Assembly: GCF_900105355.1 (NCBI RefSeq)
Contig: NZ_FNSC01000001.1
Span: 2,914,001 to 2,978,000 of the forward strand
DNA from: Pseudomonas anguilliseptica
Lineage (GTDB): Bacteria; Pseudomonadota; Gammaproteobacteria; Pseudomonadales; Pseudomonadaceae
Length of the DNA stretch: 64,000 nt
Direction of reading: 5' to 3'
Made by a program: the position numbers and the translations under genes. This document shows positions 50,801 to 58,653 of this stretch, in pieces (position 1 is the first letter of the stretch; the number at the start of each line of letters is the position of its first letter). The notes under the pieces are model-generated. The model made no database searches. It saw nothing but the letters and a program-made list of their open reading frames with translations, and was not told the DNA's origin.

Positions 50801-52431
50801 AGCCAAAGGGTCTGGTAGTTGCCGACCGGCAGGCGTTCACTCAGGGCACTGACGCTCAGCAGCAGCGGCGCCTGGGTTTGCTCCAGCATGTCGGCCAGGC
50901 GCTCGGCGGGGTAGGCCGGATCCAGCGGCAGATAGGCGCCGCCGGCTTTGAGAATGCCGAGGATGGCGACTATGGCTTCGCTCGAACGGCCGAGGAACAG
51001 CCCCACCGGCTGCCCGGCTTGCAGGCCGGCTTGGCGCAGGCGATGGGCCAGGCGGTTGGCCTGGCGCTCCAACTCGGCATAGCTGAGCTGGACGCCGCCA
51101 TGGCTGAGGGCAATCGCAGTGGGATTGGCCTCGATCTGGGCTTCGAACAGCTGATGCAGCAGCGCCGGCGCGGCGATGTGCGCCTCTGTGCGGTTGAGTT
51201 CGGCGAGCCATTCGGCCTGCCGCGCGCCTATGCCGCTGGCCTCGCGTAGCGGGCGTTGGCTGGCGGAGCAGGCCTGCTCGCAGAGGCTCAGGAACTGCTC
51301 GAGGATCAGCTCGGCGGCATGTCCGGTGAAGCGGCTCGCGTCATAGCGCAGGGCGAAGGCGAACTGGCCGTCGCGCGCTTGCACGTCGAGCATCAGGGTC
51401 GCGGGATCGCCGTCGGCCTGCAGCTCCGCAATCGGCCAGGCGCAAGGTGTGGATTGGCTATAGCGAAAGCTGAAGGGCAACCCCGGCGCCTCGCCGGGCC
51501 AACTTTCCTGCCAGGCTTCGGCCTCCGCCAGCAGCGCGCCGAACTCACCGCAAAGCGCCGCCAGGGATTGGTTTTCATCCACCGCGAACAGTAGCGGCAG
51601 CGCCTTGGCGTACGCGCCGAAGGCGGTTTGCGTGGCGTCGTTACGGCCTGCATGGCAGCAGCCGAGCAGCAGGCGCGGCAAGCCCAGATGACGTTGCAGC
51701 AGCGCCGCCCAGCACAGGCCGAAAACCGTTGCCGGTTGCGTGGCCAGCCCGGCGAGGGTGCTGTGCAGGCGGTCATGGGCGGATGCGGACAGGTTTTTTT
51801 CGATCCGCGCCGGCCGGTAGCCCTGTTCCGCCCGTGGATTCTGCCAGGGATGGACTGGGCTCAGCAGCTCCGCCGCCTGCTGGCGCTGCCAGAAAGCGCG
51901 GCCGGCATCGCCGTCCGGGCCGCTGATCAGTTCGTGCTGCCATTCGGCGAAGTCGGCGTACTGCACCGGCTCGTCGTCCAGGGGCTGGCCTTGGTAAAGG
52001 GCGGCGAGTTCGCTTAGCAGCAGTTCCAGGGTCTCGGCGTCGGCGTTGGCGGCCGGCAAGGCCAGCAACAGCTGGTTGCTCGGGCCGTTGCACAGCAGGG
52101 CGGCGGCCAGGGGCGGTTGTTCGGGGTTGGCTGCGCTGGCGGCTAGCTCGGCCTGCAGGCGGGCTTCGGCGTCCGCCGTGCTGGCTTCCACCACTTGCCA
52201 GCTGAAGTTCAGCTCTTCGGCGATCACCTGCACCGGCAGTTGCATGCCGGGCACGGCGGTGAGGCGGGTACGCAGGATTTCATGGCGCGCCAGCAGTTGG
52301 CCGAGGGCGGCGTGCAGGCGTTGCGGGTCGATGGCGGCCGGCAGCTCGGCGCGCAGGTGCGCGACGGCATGCGGGGCTATGCGCCAGTGACGGGTTTGTT
52401 GCAGAGCGGGGCGGAAACCTTCGATAGACAT
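47803..52431 (-). CDS. NRPS: interface-like C domain - A (His) - PCP - C - PCP
   Basis: A 1542-residue synthetase. The first domain (residues 1 to about 430) looks like a condensation domain but has PAANADA at 126-132 in place of HHxxxDG, so it cannot condense. The adenylation domain (about 440-950) has FTSGSTGRPKG and YGPTEGSVW; pocket residues read D-S-A-L-I-A-E-V-W plus Lys, the pattern reported for histidine in Pseudomonas. A carrier with LGGHSLTA, an active condensation domain (HHIVTDG) and a final carrier (QGGTSLKA) follow. There is no adenylation domain for the last carrier and no thioesterase. The start is MSIEGFRPAL at 52431. A hydroxylase gene lies directly upstream, so bound His is probably beta-hydroxylated here. 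Confidence 0.9.
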   Translation of the reverse strand: MSIEGFRPALQQTRHWRIAPHAVAHLRAELPAAIDPQRLHAALGQLLARHEILRTRLTAVPGMQLPVQVIAEELNFSWQVVEASTADAEARLQAELAASAANPEQPPLAAALLCNGPSNQLLLALPAANADAETLELLLSELAALYQGQPLDDEPVQYADFAEWQHELISGPDGDAGRAFWQRQQAAELLSPVHPWQNPRAEQGYRPARIEKNLSASAHDRLHSTLAGLATQPATVFGLCWAALLQRHLGLPRLLLGCCHAGRNDATQTAFGAYAKALPLLFAVDENQSLAALCGEFGALLAEAEAWQESWPGEAPGLPFSFRYSQSTPCAWPIAELQADGDPATLMLDVQARDGQFAFALRYDASRFTGHAAELILEQFLSLCEQACSASQRPLREASGIGARQAEWLAELNRTEAHIAAPALLHQLFEAQIEANPTAIALSHGGVQLSYAELERQANRLAHRLRQAGLQAGQPVGLFLGRSSEAIVAILGILKAGGAYLPLDPAYPAERLADMLEQTQAPLLLSVSALSERLPVGNYQTLWLDGEDDAELPEQRPAAIGHPDQLAYLIFTSGSTGRPKGVMVSHRNAVHSTSARWLGYQEPLASFLLVSGLAFDSSVAGLFWSLSQGGTLCLPQDGQVQDTLALGRLIAEQRISHCLMLPSLYAQVLEQSGEHLSSLRCAIVAGEACQAAVAARHHEVCAGAALYNEYGPTEGSVWCSLYRSRGEEQGVLPIGRAIANMRVQVLDERLQAVAPGVAGEIYIGGAGITQGYLGRPDLTAERYLPDPFGAPGSRLYRSGDIGRLNAEGELEFLGRVDHQVKIRGFRIELGEIEARLLEHPALREAAVIARQNPAGDAELVAYIVARDACPGAQTLRQHLAEHLPEHMLPGAYVVLPALPLTPNGKLDRAALPAPERGGQRAYRAPRNERESLLAGLWAEVLGVEKAGLDDHFFELGGHSLTATRLISRLRSALNIEVPVRALFLHPTLLGFAEQALPQAGAPALPPIQAVVGDSALPLSFAQERLWLFDRLHSGTSTYNVAEAVRLSGELDQPALERSFAELLRRHASLRTRFVLENGQPLQYIDAPHAFPLALLDLSGLSETEREQALRSQLDGLALQPFDLARGPLIRAGLMRLDAHNHVLWLCLHHIVTDGWSMRVLTRELIALYSAFSAGQPSPLHEPALQYADFAHWQRRQLSPEALKPQLDFWLAHLGKERPLLQLPGMRPRPALPSHRGAQHEFSLDSELTQALHGLTQQRGVTLFSTLLAAFKLLLAGHSGQHDIRIGIPIANRNQQALEGLIGFFVNTLALRSDLSGNPSFEALLVQLHDNMLAAHDHQDLPFEQLLQALPNTQQQSAPLLQVMFDLHRERILSSSEFGNLQISPIEEGSNHSTLFDLMLDIGEREHGLVATFTYSSDLFEPDHIALLAEDYRKMLRSVVQQPQATLEQLSDQLSQPPNANQRSALKAETQVYALLEDLLEQPFLDPQSNFFEQGGTSLKAVLLCARLQDLWGTAIPPQLVFLHPQLAELVRVLKPYSGGWAH

Positions 52432-52479
52432 ATTCGTTGGCCTGGGAAAATGACTGGGCATGGGGTGGGGCGTATTTCC

Positions 52480-52516
52480 CTCACCCCCGGCCCCTCTCCC
52501 GGAGGGAGAGGGGAGC
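52480..52516. repeat. CCCTCTCCC-type hairpin repeat between hydroxylase and His NRPS
   Basis: CCCCTCTCCC and GGGAGAGGGG form a perfect hairpin with a short loop in the 90-base gap between the two genes. Related sequences occur in the gap at 58331-58653. Confidence 0.75.
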
Positions 52517-52521
52517 AAAAA

Positions 52522-53562
52522 CTAGAGCGCCACGTCGCTGCTATTCAGCGCCTCGGCCATGGACACCAAAATTCGCCGCGGGCCGTTGTATTCGTTGCGC
52601 GCGTGCACCGCGAGCATGTTGTCGAGCAGCAGCACGTCGCCGTGTTGCCAGGGGAACTCGATCATCTGCTGCAGGTAAACCGCGCGCAGATGCTCAAGCT
52701 CTTCGGGTTCGATTGGGCTGCCGTCGCCGTAGAAGGTGTTCTGCGGCAGGTCGTCGTCGGCGAAGTCGGCTTGCAGGGCGTCGCGCACCGAGGCCGGCAG
52801 GGTGCTGACATGGAAGAAGGTGGCGTGGTTGAACCAGAGGATTTCGCCGTTACGCGGATGGCGCACCAGCGCCGGGCCGACTTGGCGGGTGCGCAGGCGA
52901 TTGCCCTCTTTCCATTCCACGGCGATACCGACGCTGGCGCAGTAGGCCTCGACCTGGGCGCGGTCCTCGGTCTGGAACACCGTCTGCCAGGGCAGGCCGA
53001 AGCCGTCGCCGTAGTTGCGCACATACATGATGTCTTTCTCGGCGAAGCGTTCGCGGATCGCCGGATCTATCGCGCGGGTGATGGCGCGGCAGTCGCCGAT
53101 CGGCGTCTCGCCGCGCCACTCGGGGGCGACGTCGCACCAGAGGAAGATCTTCAGCGGAAACACCGGCGAGTAGGAATGCTCGTTGTGCGGAAAGATCCGC
53201 TGGTCCTGGGGGTAGTCGGTGGAGGTGTAGATATTCAGCCCAGGATTGACCTGGGTGCGCGGCGAAGCGCGGAAGCGGTACTCCAGGGCACCGCCGGAGA
53301 GGGCGCTGATGCACTGGTCGAACTCATTGGCCGAGCCCACGGCGAAGCCGCGAAAGAGAATCGCGCCGTGTTCCAGCAACTTGCTTTCCAGCAATTCACG
53401 CTGGCGTTCGGCCCAGGCCTGGAGGCTGACCCCGGCGGTGGCCGGCTCGCACAGCAGGGGAAATGTTTGGCCGGGCAGCAGCGGGGTGAAGCGCACCAGG
53501 GCGTCTTGTTCCAGGCGGATGGCTTTACGGCGCATGCCGCCGAGGGTCGGGGAAGTGGTCAT
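52522..53562 (-). CDS. Stand-alone SyrP-like Fe(II)/2-oxoglutarate amino-acid beta-hydroxylase
   Basis: A 346-residue TauD/TfdA-fold dioxygenase. The iron-binding facial triad begins with His126-Asn-Glu128 in FPHNEHSYSP and ends with His320 in MLAVHARNEYNG, followed by the 2-oxoglutarate Arg in GPRRILV. SyrP-like enzymes hydroxylate carrier-bound amino acids at the beta carbon. Placement between two NRPS genes and directly ahead of the His-type synthetase with an interface-like domain suggests carrier-bound histidine as substrate. The start at 53562 has GGAGGG eight bases upstream and lies five bases after the preceding NRPS stop. Confidence 0.88.
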   Translation of the reverse strand: MTTSPTLGGMRRKAIRLEQDALVRFTPLLPGQTFPLLCEPATAGVSLQAWAERQRELLESKLLEHGAILFRGFAVGSANEFDQCISALSGGALEYRFRASPRTQVNPGLNIYTSTDYPQDQRIFPHNEHSYSPVFPLKIFLWCDVAPEWRGETPIGDCRAITRAIDPAIRERFAEKDIMYVRNYGDGFGLPWQTVFQTEDRAQVEAYCASVGIAVEWKEGNRLRTRQVGPALVRHPRNGEILWFNHATFFHVSTLPASVRDALQADFADDDLPQNTFYGDGSPIEPEELEHLRAVYLQQMIEFPWQHGDVLLLDNMLAVHARNEYNGPRRILVSMAEALNSSDVAL

Positions 53563-53566
53563 GGGC

Positions 53567-56500
53567 CTAGCCCTCCAGGGATTCGGTGGTGACAAGGGAT
53601 TTGCGCCGGGCGCCGCCGAGGCGCGCCAAGCCCTGCTGGCTACGGGCTTGCTGCTCGGCCAGACGGCGTTCGCGGGCGCGCTGGCTAATGCTCTGGGCCA
53701 GGGTCGCCAGGGGCGTGTCGGGGGCGGCGGCGACTTGCGCCAGCAGCGCGCTGAATTCCTCGGCGAAGGCCGCGATGGTCGTGGCCTCGAACAAATCGGC
53801 GCTGTATTTGAAGGTACAGTCGAGGCCGCGCTCGGTTTCTTCCACGGTCAGGTGCAGGTCGAGCTGGGCCTGGCCGTGCTCGATCGGCTCGGGCAATACC
53901 TCCAGGCCGGGCATTTCGAGGGTGCCTTCCGGCTGATTCTGCAACACCAGCTTGACCTGGAACAGCGGGCTGTGGGCCAGGCTACGCACCGGGTTGAGAG
54001 CTTCCACCAGCTTGTCGAACGGCAGTTCCTGATGGCTGTAGGCATCCAGCACCTGGGTGCGCAGCCGGGTCAGCAGTGCACTGAAGCTAGGGTTGCCGGC
54101 CAGATCCGCGCGCAGCGCCAGTTGGTTGAGGAAGAAGCCGACCACGCCTTCGGTTTCGGCCCGGCCACGGTTGGCCACATCGGTGCCGACTATGGGGTCG
54201 AGCCGTCCGCTATGGGCGTGCAGCCAGATTTGGAAAGCCCCGAGCAGCCCCATAAACAGGGTGGCGCCGTGCTGCCGGCAGAGGTCGTGCAAAGCACTGG
54301 CGGTGGCGCGCTCGACGCTGAAACGGTGACGCCCGCCACGGCCGCTCATGGCCGCCGGCCGTGGTCGGTCGGCGGGCAGATCGAGCGGCGCCTGGGGCTC
54401 GCCCAGGGCTTGATGCCAGTAGGTGAGCTGGCGTTCCAGGCCTGCGCCATCGAGGCGTTGGCGTTGCCAGGCGGCATAGTCGGCGTACTGGATCGGCAGG
54501 GCCGGCAAGGCGGCTTCGCGGTCTTCCAGGGCGGCGCGATAAAGTTGCGCCAGCTCGCTGACCAACACGCCCATGGACCAGCCGTCGGCGACTATGTGGT
54601 GCAGCACCAGCAACAGCAGATGCTCGTCGGCCGCCAGGCGCACCAGGGTCAAGCGCAGCAGCGGCGCCTGGTTCAGGTCGAAGGGGCGGGTGGCCTCCTC
54701 GATCAGCAAATGGCGGGCCGCCGCTTCGCGCTCTGTGGGCGCTAGATGGCCGAGATCGATCAGCGGCAGCGGCAGCTCGACAGCGCCGTGGATCAGCTGC
54801 GTCAGCTCGCCGTTCTGTTCCTGAAAACTAGTGCGCAGGGCCTCATGACGCCGCACCAGGGCTTGGAAAGCCGCGTGCAGGGCGGCGCTATCGAGATGAC
54901 CGCGCAACCGGGCGGCGCTGGGAATGTGGTAAGCGGCGCTGTTCGGTTCCAGTTGCTGGATAAACCACATGCCCTGCTGGGCGTGGGACAACGGCAGGGC
55001 CGCAAGAGCCGAGGCCGGACGCGGGGCGATGGCAATCGGTTGCTCCACCGCTGCATCGCTCGCGGGCAAGCGTTCGGCCATCTGGGCGATGGTCGGTGCT
55101 TCGAACACCGTCCGCAGCGGCAGCTCGATACTCAGTTGACGGCGCAACCGCGCCACCAGCTGGGTGGCCAGCAACGAATGGCCGCCGAGGGCGAAGAAGT
55201 TGTCGTGGATGCCGACGGTTTGCAGCCCCAGCACCGCTTGCCAGACTTCCTCCAGCGCGCGTTCCTGGGCATTGCGCGGCGGCGCCAGGTCGTGGTTATC
55301 CGCGCCGTATTCCGGCAGCGGCAGGGCCTTGCGGTCGAGCTTGCCGTTGGGGCTCAGCGGCAGCGTCGGCAGGCTGACAAAGGCGGCGGGCAGCATGTAA
55401 TCCGGCAGGGCTTCGGCTAGATGTTCGCGCAAGCTGTCGATGGCGGGCGCCTCGCCGTGAGGCACCACATAGGCGACCAGACGGCGGTCGCCGGGGCGGT
55501 CTTCGCGCACCAACACCAGCGCCTGGCGCACGGCCGGATGGCTTTGCAGGCGCGCTTCGATCTCGCCCAGTTCGATGCGGAAACCGCGCAGCTTTACCTG
55601 CTGGTCGATACGTCCGAGGTATTCGATGGCACCATCGGCCAGGCACCGCGCCAGATCGCCGGTGCGGTACAGACGGCTGCCCGGCGGGCCGAAGGGATCG
55701 GGGGCGAAGCGTTCGGCACTCAAGGCCGGACGACCGTGGTAACCACGGGCCAGCAACTCGCCGCCGATGCACAGCTCGCCGGGCACGCCGGGCGGTGCCA
55801 GGTTGCCGTCGCGGTCCAGCAGGTAGAAGGCGCGGCCGGGCAGGGCCTGACCGATCGGCATCTGCAGCGGCAGCGGCCGGGCGCCACTAGCCCAGGCCTG
55901 GCAGTCCTGCACGCTGGCGGTCACCGTGGCTTCGGTGGGGCCGTAGGTGTTAAGCAGCCGCACCCGACTCAATCCGGCTTGGCGCCAGGCGCTCAGCCCT
56001 TCGGGCGGCATCGCCTCGCCGGTGGCGCTGACCAGACGCAGCGCGCCGCAGTCGGTGGGCGGCTCGGCGGCGAAATCCTGGGCCAGCTGGTACCAGTAGG
56101 CGGTGGCCAGGTCGGCCACGCTGATGCCATGGCGCAGCAGGCGACGCTGGAATTCCTGGCTGTCCCACAGCTCGGGGCCGCGCAGCACCACGCAGGCACC
56201 GCAACACAAGGCGGGGAAAAGCTGGTCGACGAAACCGTCGAAATTGAAGGTGGAGAATTGCAACACCCGGTCGGCCGCGCTCAGCTCGAAGAAGCCCAGC
56301 GCCACCTCGCTGTGTCCGGCCAGGGCCTGATGGTCGATGGCCACGCCTTTGGGCTTGCCGGTGGAACCGGAGGTGTACATCAGGTAGGCCAGTTGCGCCG
56401 GGTGCACGGCCACGACCGGGTCATGTTCCGGGCCTTGATCGAGTTGGGTGATCTCGAGGCGTTGCAGTTGGCTGTGGGCCTCGGTGGCGGTCAGTGTTTG

Positions 56501-58330
56501 CGGTGCCACCAGCAGCAGGCGGATACCGGCGTCCTCGATCATATGGGTCAGGCGTTCGGCGGGGAAATCCGGGTCCAGCGGCACGAAGGCCAGACCGGCC
56601 TTGAGCGTGCCGAACAGCGCCGCGACCATCTCCAGGCCACGCGGCAGGCACAGGCCGATACGCGCCTCGGCCGGCAGGCCCAGGGCCAGCAGCTGGTGGG
56701 CGATACGGTTGGCGCGCTGGTTGAGTTCGGCGTAGCTCCAGGTGCAATCGTCCAGCACCAAGGCGGGCGCCGCGGGCGTGGCGACGGCCTGGGCGGCCAG
56801 GCGCAGGTGCACCAGCTGTGCGGCCGGCAGTTGCATCCGCGCCTGACATTCGGCCAGCAGCGCGCTTTGCTCGGCTTCGCCCAACAGCGGCAATTGGCCG
56901 ACGCGGCAATCGGGGTTAGCCAGAATGCCGCGCAGCAAGCGCTCGAAACCCGCTGCGTAGCGAGCAACGGTGGCGTCGTCGAACAGGTCGCGGTTGAAGC
57001 TGAAGCAGGCTTCCAACTGCCCCGCACGCTCGGCCATGTCCAGGCTGAGGTCGAATTGCGCGGCGCTCTGCTCGCGTTCGATCGACTCGATGCTCAGCCC
57101 CGGCAGTTCCAGGCGGCGCGGTTGCTGGCTATCGAGCAGATTGAACAGCACTTGGAACAGCGGCGGGTGGCTGAGATCGCGCTCGGGTTGCAGGGCTTCC
57201 ACCAGGCGCTCGAACGGCAATTCCTGGTGGGCCTGGGCGGCCAGGCTGGCGGCTTTGACCTGATCCAGCAGCGCGATAAAAGGTTGCTGACCATCCAGCT
57301 CGGCGCGCAGCACCAGGGTGTTGACGAAGCAACCGATCAGCCCCTCGGTTTCCAGGCGGGTGCGGTTGGCCACAGGTACGCCGACGCGCAGGTCGGTCTG
57401 GCCGCTGAGGCGGTAGAGCAGCACGTCGAAGGCCGCCAGCAGCACGCTGAACAGGGTGGTGCCGCGCTCGCGGGCCAGGCGGTTGAGGCCGGCACTCAGT
57501 TCGGCGTCCAGGTGCAGGCTGTGGCGTCCGCCGCGGCCGCTGGCAAGCTTGGGTCGTGGGTGGTCGCTGGGCAGTTCCAGCACCGGCTGTTCGCCGCCCA
57601 GTTGGGCGGTCCAGTAGGCCAGTTCCGGCTCCAGCGCGGCGCCGGCCAGGCAGTTGCGCTGCCACAGCGCGTAGTCGGCGTATTGGATCGGCAACGCCGC
57701 CAATGTTGGCTCGCCACCTTGGGTGAGCGCGCCGTAGCAGGCCGCCAGTTCGCGGGTGAGAACGCCCAGCGACCAGGCATCCGCGACTATATGGTGGGCG
57801 GTCAGCAGCAGGGCATGCTCGTCCGCCGCCAGCCGTACCACCTGCAAGCGCAGCGGGCCTTGGCTCAGGTCGAAGGGGGTGTTGGCCTCGGCGTCGATCA
57901 CCTGGCGCAGGCGTTGTTCGCGCTCGGGTGCCGGCAATCCGGCCAGATCGGTCTCGCCTATCGCCAGCGGCAGGGCGGCATGGACGATCTGCTCGGCTGC
58001 GCCTTCGGCCTGGTGAAAGCTGCTGCGCAGCACTTCGTGGCGCTGCACCAGGCGGGCGAAGCTGCGTTGCAGCGCGGCCAGGTCCAGCTTGCCGCGCAGG
58101 CGCAGGGCGGCCGGCATATTGTAGGCGGCGCTGTCGGGTTCCAGCTGCATCAGGAACCACAGGCGCTGCTGGGCATAGGACAGCGGCACGGCCCCATCGC
58201 GCGGTGCGGCGACTATGGGCAGGCGGGTCAGGCGAATGCCCTTGTCGGCCAGGGCGCGGATAAAACCCTCGCGTTTTTCCGGAGCGAGCTTGGCGATGCG
58301 TTCGGCCAGGGTTTTGGCGTCGAATTCCAT
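53567..58330 (-). CDS. NRPS: C - A (probably basic amino acid) - PCP - C
   Basis: A 1587-residue synthetase. A short N-terminal linker (AERIAKLAPEKREGFIRALADKGI) precedes a condensation domain with HHIVADA at 179-185. The adenylation domain contains YTSGSTGKPKG and YGPTEATVT; pocket residues read D-G-D-D-S-T-T-V-T plus Lys. Acidic residues at positions 239 and 278 suggest a basic side chain (diaminobutyrate, ornithine, lysine or similar), but I cannot assign it. A carrier with LGGHSLLA and a second complete condensation domain (HHIVADG) follow; the latter would join the chain to the His carrier of the next protein, whose own first domain is inactive. The C-terminal tail is charged. The hydroxylase gene begins five bases after its stop. 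Confidence 0.9.
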   Translation of the reverse strand: MEFDAKTLAERIAKLAPEKREGFIRALADKGIRLTRLPIVAAPRDGAVPLSYAQQRLWFLMQLEPDSAAYNMPAALRLRGKLDLAALQRSFARLVQRHEVLRSSFHQAEGAAEQIVHAALPLAIGETDLAGLPAPEREQRLRQVIDAEANTPFDLSQGPLRLQVVRLAADEHALLLTAHHIVADAWSLGVLTRELAACYGALTQGGEPTLAALPIQYADYALWQRNCLAGAALEPELAYWTAQLGGEQPVLELPSDHPRPKLASGRGGRHSLHLDAELSAGLNRLARERGTTLFSVLLAAFDVLLYRLSGQTDLRVGVPVANRTRLETEGLIGCFVNTLVLRAELDGQQPFIALLDQVKAASLAAQAHQELPFERLVEALQPERDLSHPPLFQVLFNLLDSQQPRRLELPGLSIESIEREQSAAQFDLSLDMAERAGQLEACFSFNRDLFDDATVARYAAGFERLLRGILANPDCRVGQLPLLGEAEQSALLAECQARMQLPAAQLVHLRLAAQAVATPAAPALVLDDCTWSYAELNQRANRIAHQLLALGLPAEARIGLCLPRGLEMVAALFGTLKAGLAFVPLDPDFPAERLTHMIEDAGIRLLLVAPQTLTATEAHSQLQRLEITQLDQGPEHDPVVAVHPAQLAYLMYTSGSTGKPKGVAIDHQALAGHSEVALGFFELSAADRVLQFSTFNFDGFVDQLFPALCCGACVVLRGPELWDSQEFQRRLLRHGISVADLATAYWYQLAQDFAAEPPTDCGALRLVSATGEAMPPEGLSAWRQAGLSRVRLLNTYGPTEATVTASVQDCQAWASGARPLPLQMPIGQALPGRAFYLLDRDGNLAPPGVPGELCIGGELLARGYHGRPALSAERFAPDPFGPPGSRLYRTGDLARCLADGAIEYLGRIDQQVKLRGFRIELGEIEARLQSHPAVRQALVLVREDRPGDRRLVAYVVPHGEAPAIDSLREHLAEALPDYMLPAAFVSLPTLPLSPNGKLDRKALPLPEYGADNHDLAPPRNAQERALEEVWQAVLGLQTVGIHDNFFALGGHSLLATQLVARLRRQLSIELPLRTVFEAPTIAQMAERLPASDAAVEQPIAIAPRPASALAALPLSHAQQGMWFIQQLEPNSAAYHIPSAARLRGHLDSAALHAAFQALVRRHEALRTSFQEQNGELTQLIHGAVELPLPLIDLGHLAPTEREAAARHLLIEEATRPFDLNQAPLLRLTLVRLAADEHLLLLVLHHIVADGWSMGVLVSELAQLYRAALEDREAALPALPIQYADYAAWQRQRLDGAGLERQLTYWHQALGEPQAPLDLPADRPRPAAMSGRGGRHRFSVERATASALHDLCRQHGATLFMGLLGAFQIWLHAHSGRLDPIVGTDVANRGRAETEGVVGFFLNQLALRADLAGNPSFSALLTRLRTQVLDAYSHQELPFDKLVEALNPVRSLAHSPLFQVKLVLQNQPEGTLEMPGLEVLPEPIEHGQAQLDLHLTVEETERGLDCTFKYSADLFEATTIAAFAEEFSALLAQVAAAPDTPLATLAQSISQRARERRLAEQQARSQQGLARLGGARRKSLVTTESLEG

Positions 58331-58653
58331 AAGAAATCTCTTTTAAGTCGAGTGCTGCGTCGCGGCGGCCGCGAAACGCGCCCTCTCCCTGGTGGGGAAA
58401 GGGCTGGAATGAGGGATTCGAATCTCGCTGCGGGCCATAAAATCGCCCCCTCTCCCTAGCCCTCTCCCCAGAGGGGCGAGGGGATGGATAGGCGTAGCTC
58501 GCCGCATGGCGGTTCCGCTCGAGCGCTGTTTCGCGGCAGACGCGGAATGCTCCCTCTCCCCGTTGGGGTGAGGGGTTTGAGGCTTGGTGCGATCCATGAA
58601 GTCGCCCGCTCTCCCTCGTGGATGGAGTGGCGCATTGCGCCCTGGGGAGGCGC
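58331..58653. repeat. Repeat-filled gap between two NRPS genes
   Basis: There is no gene in these 323 bases. Copies of a CCCTCTCCC...GGGG-type hairpin unit occur at about 58381-58403, 58447-58484 and 58551-58574, with a partial copy near 58608. The blocks 58370-58470 and 58500-58620 also look like diverged direct copies, each ending in a CATRAARTCGCCC segment followed by CTCTCCCT. On the transcript these would fold into several stable hairpins within the operon. Confidence 0.65.

Noticed and set aside
55421..58459. A 1012-codon open frame on the plus strand
   Set aside because: It lies exactly opposite the C-A-PCP-C synthetase gene. The translation is low-complexity Gln/Gly/Ala/His-rich, an artefact of GC-rich coding sequence read on the other strand.
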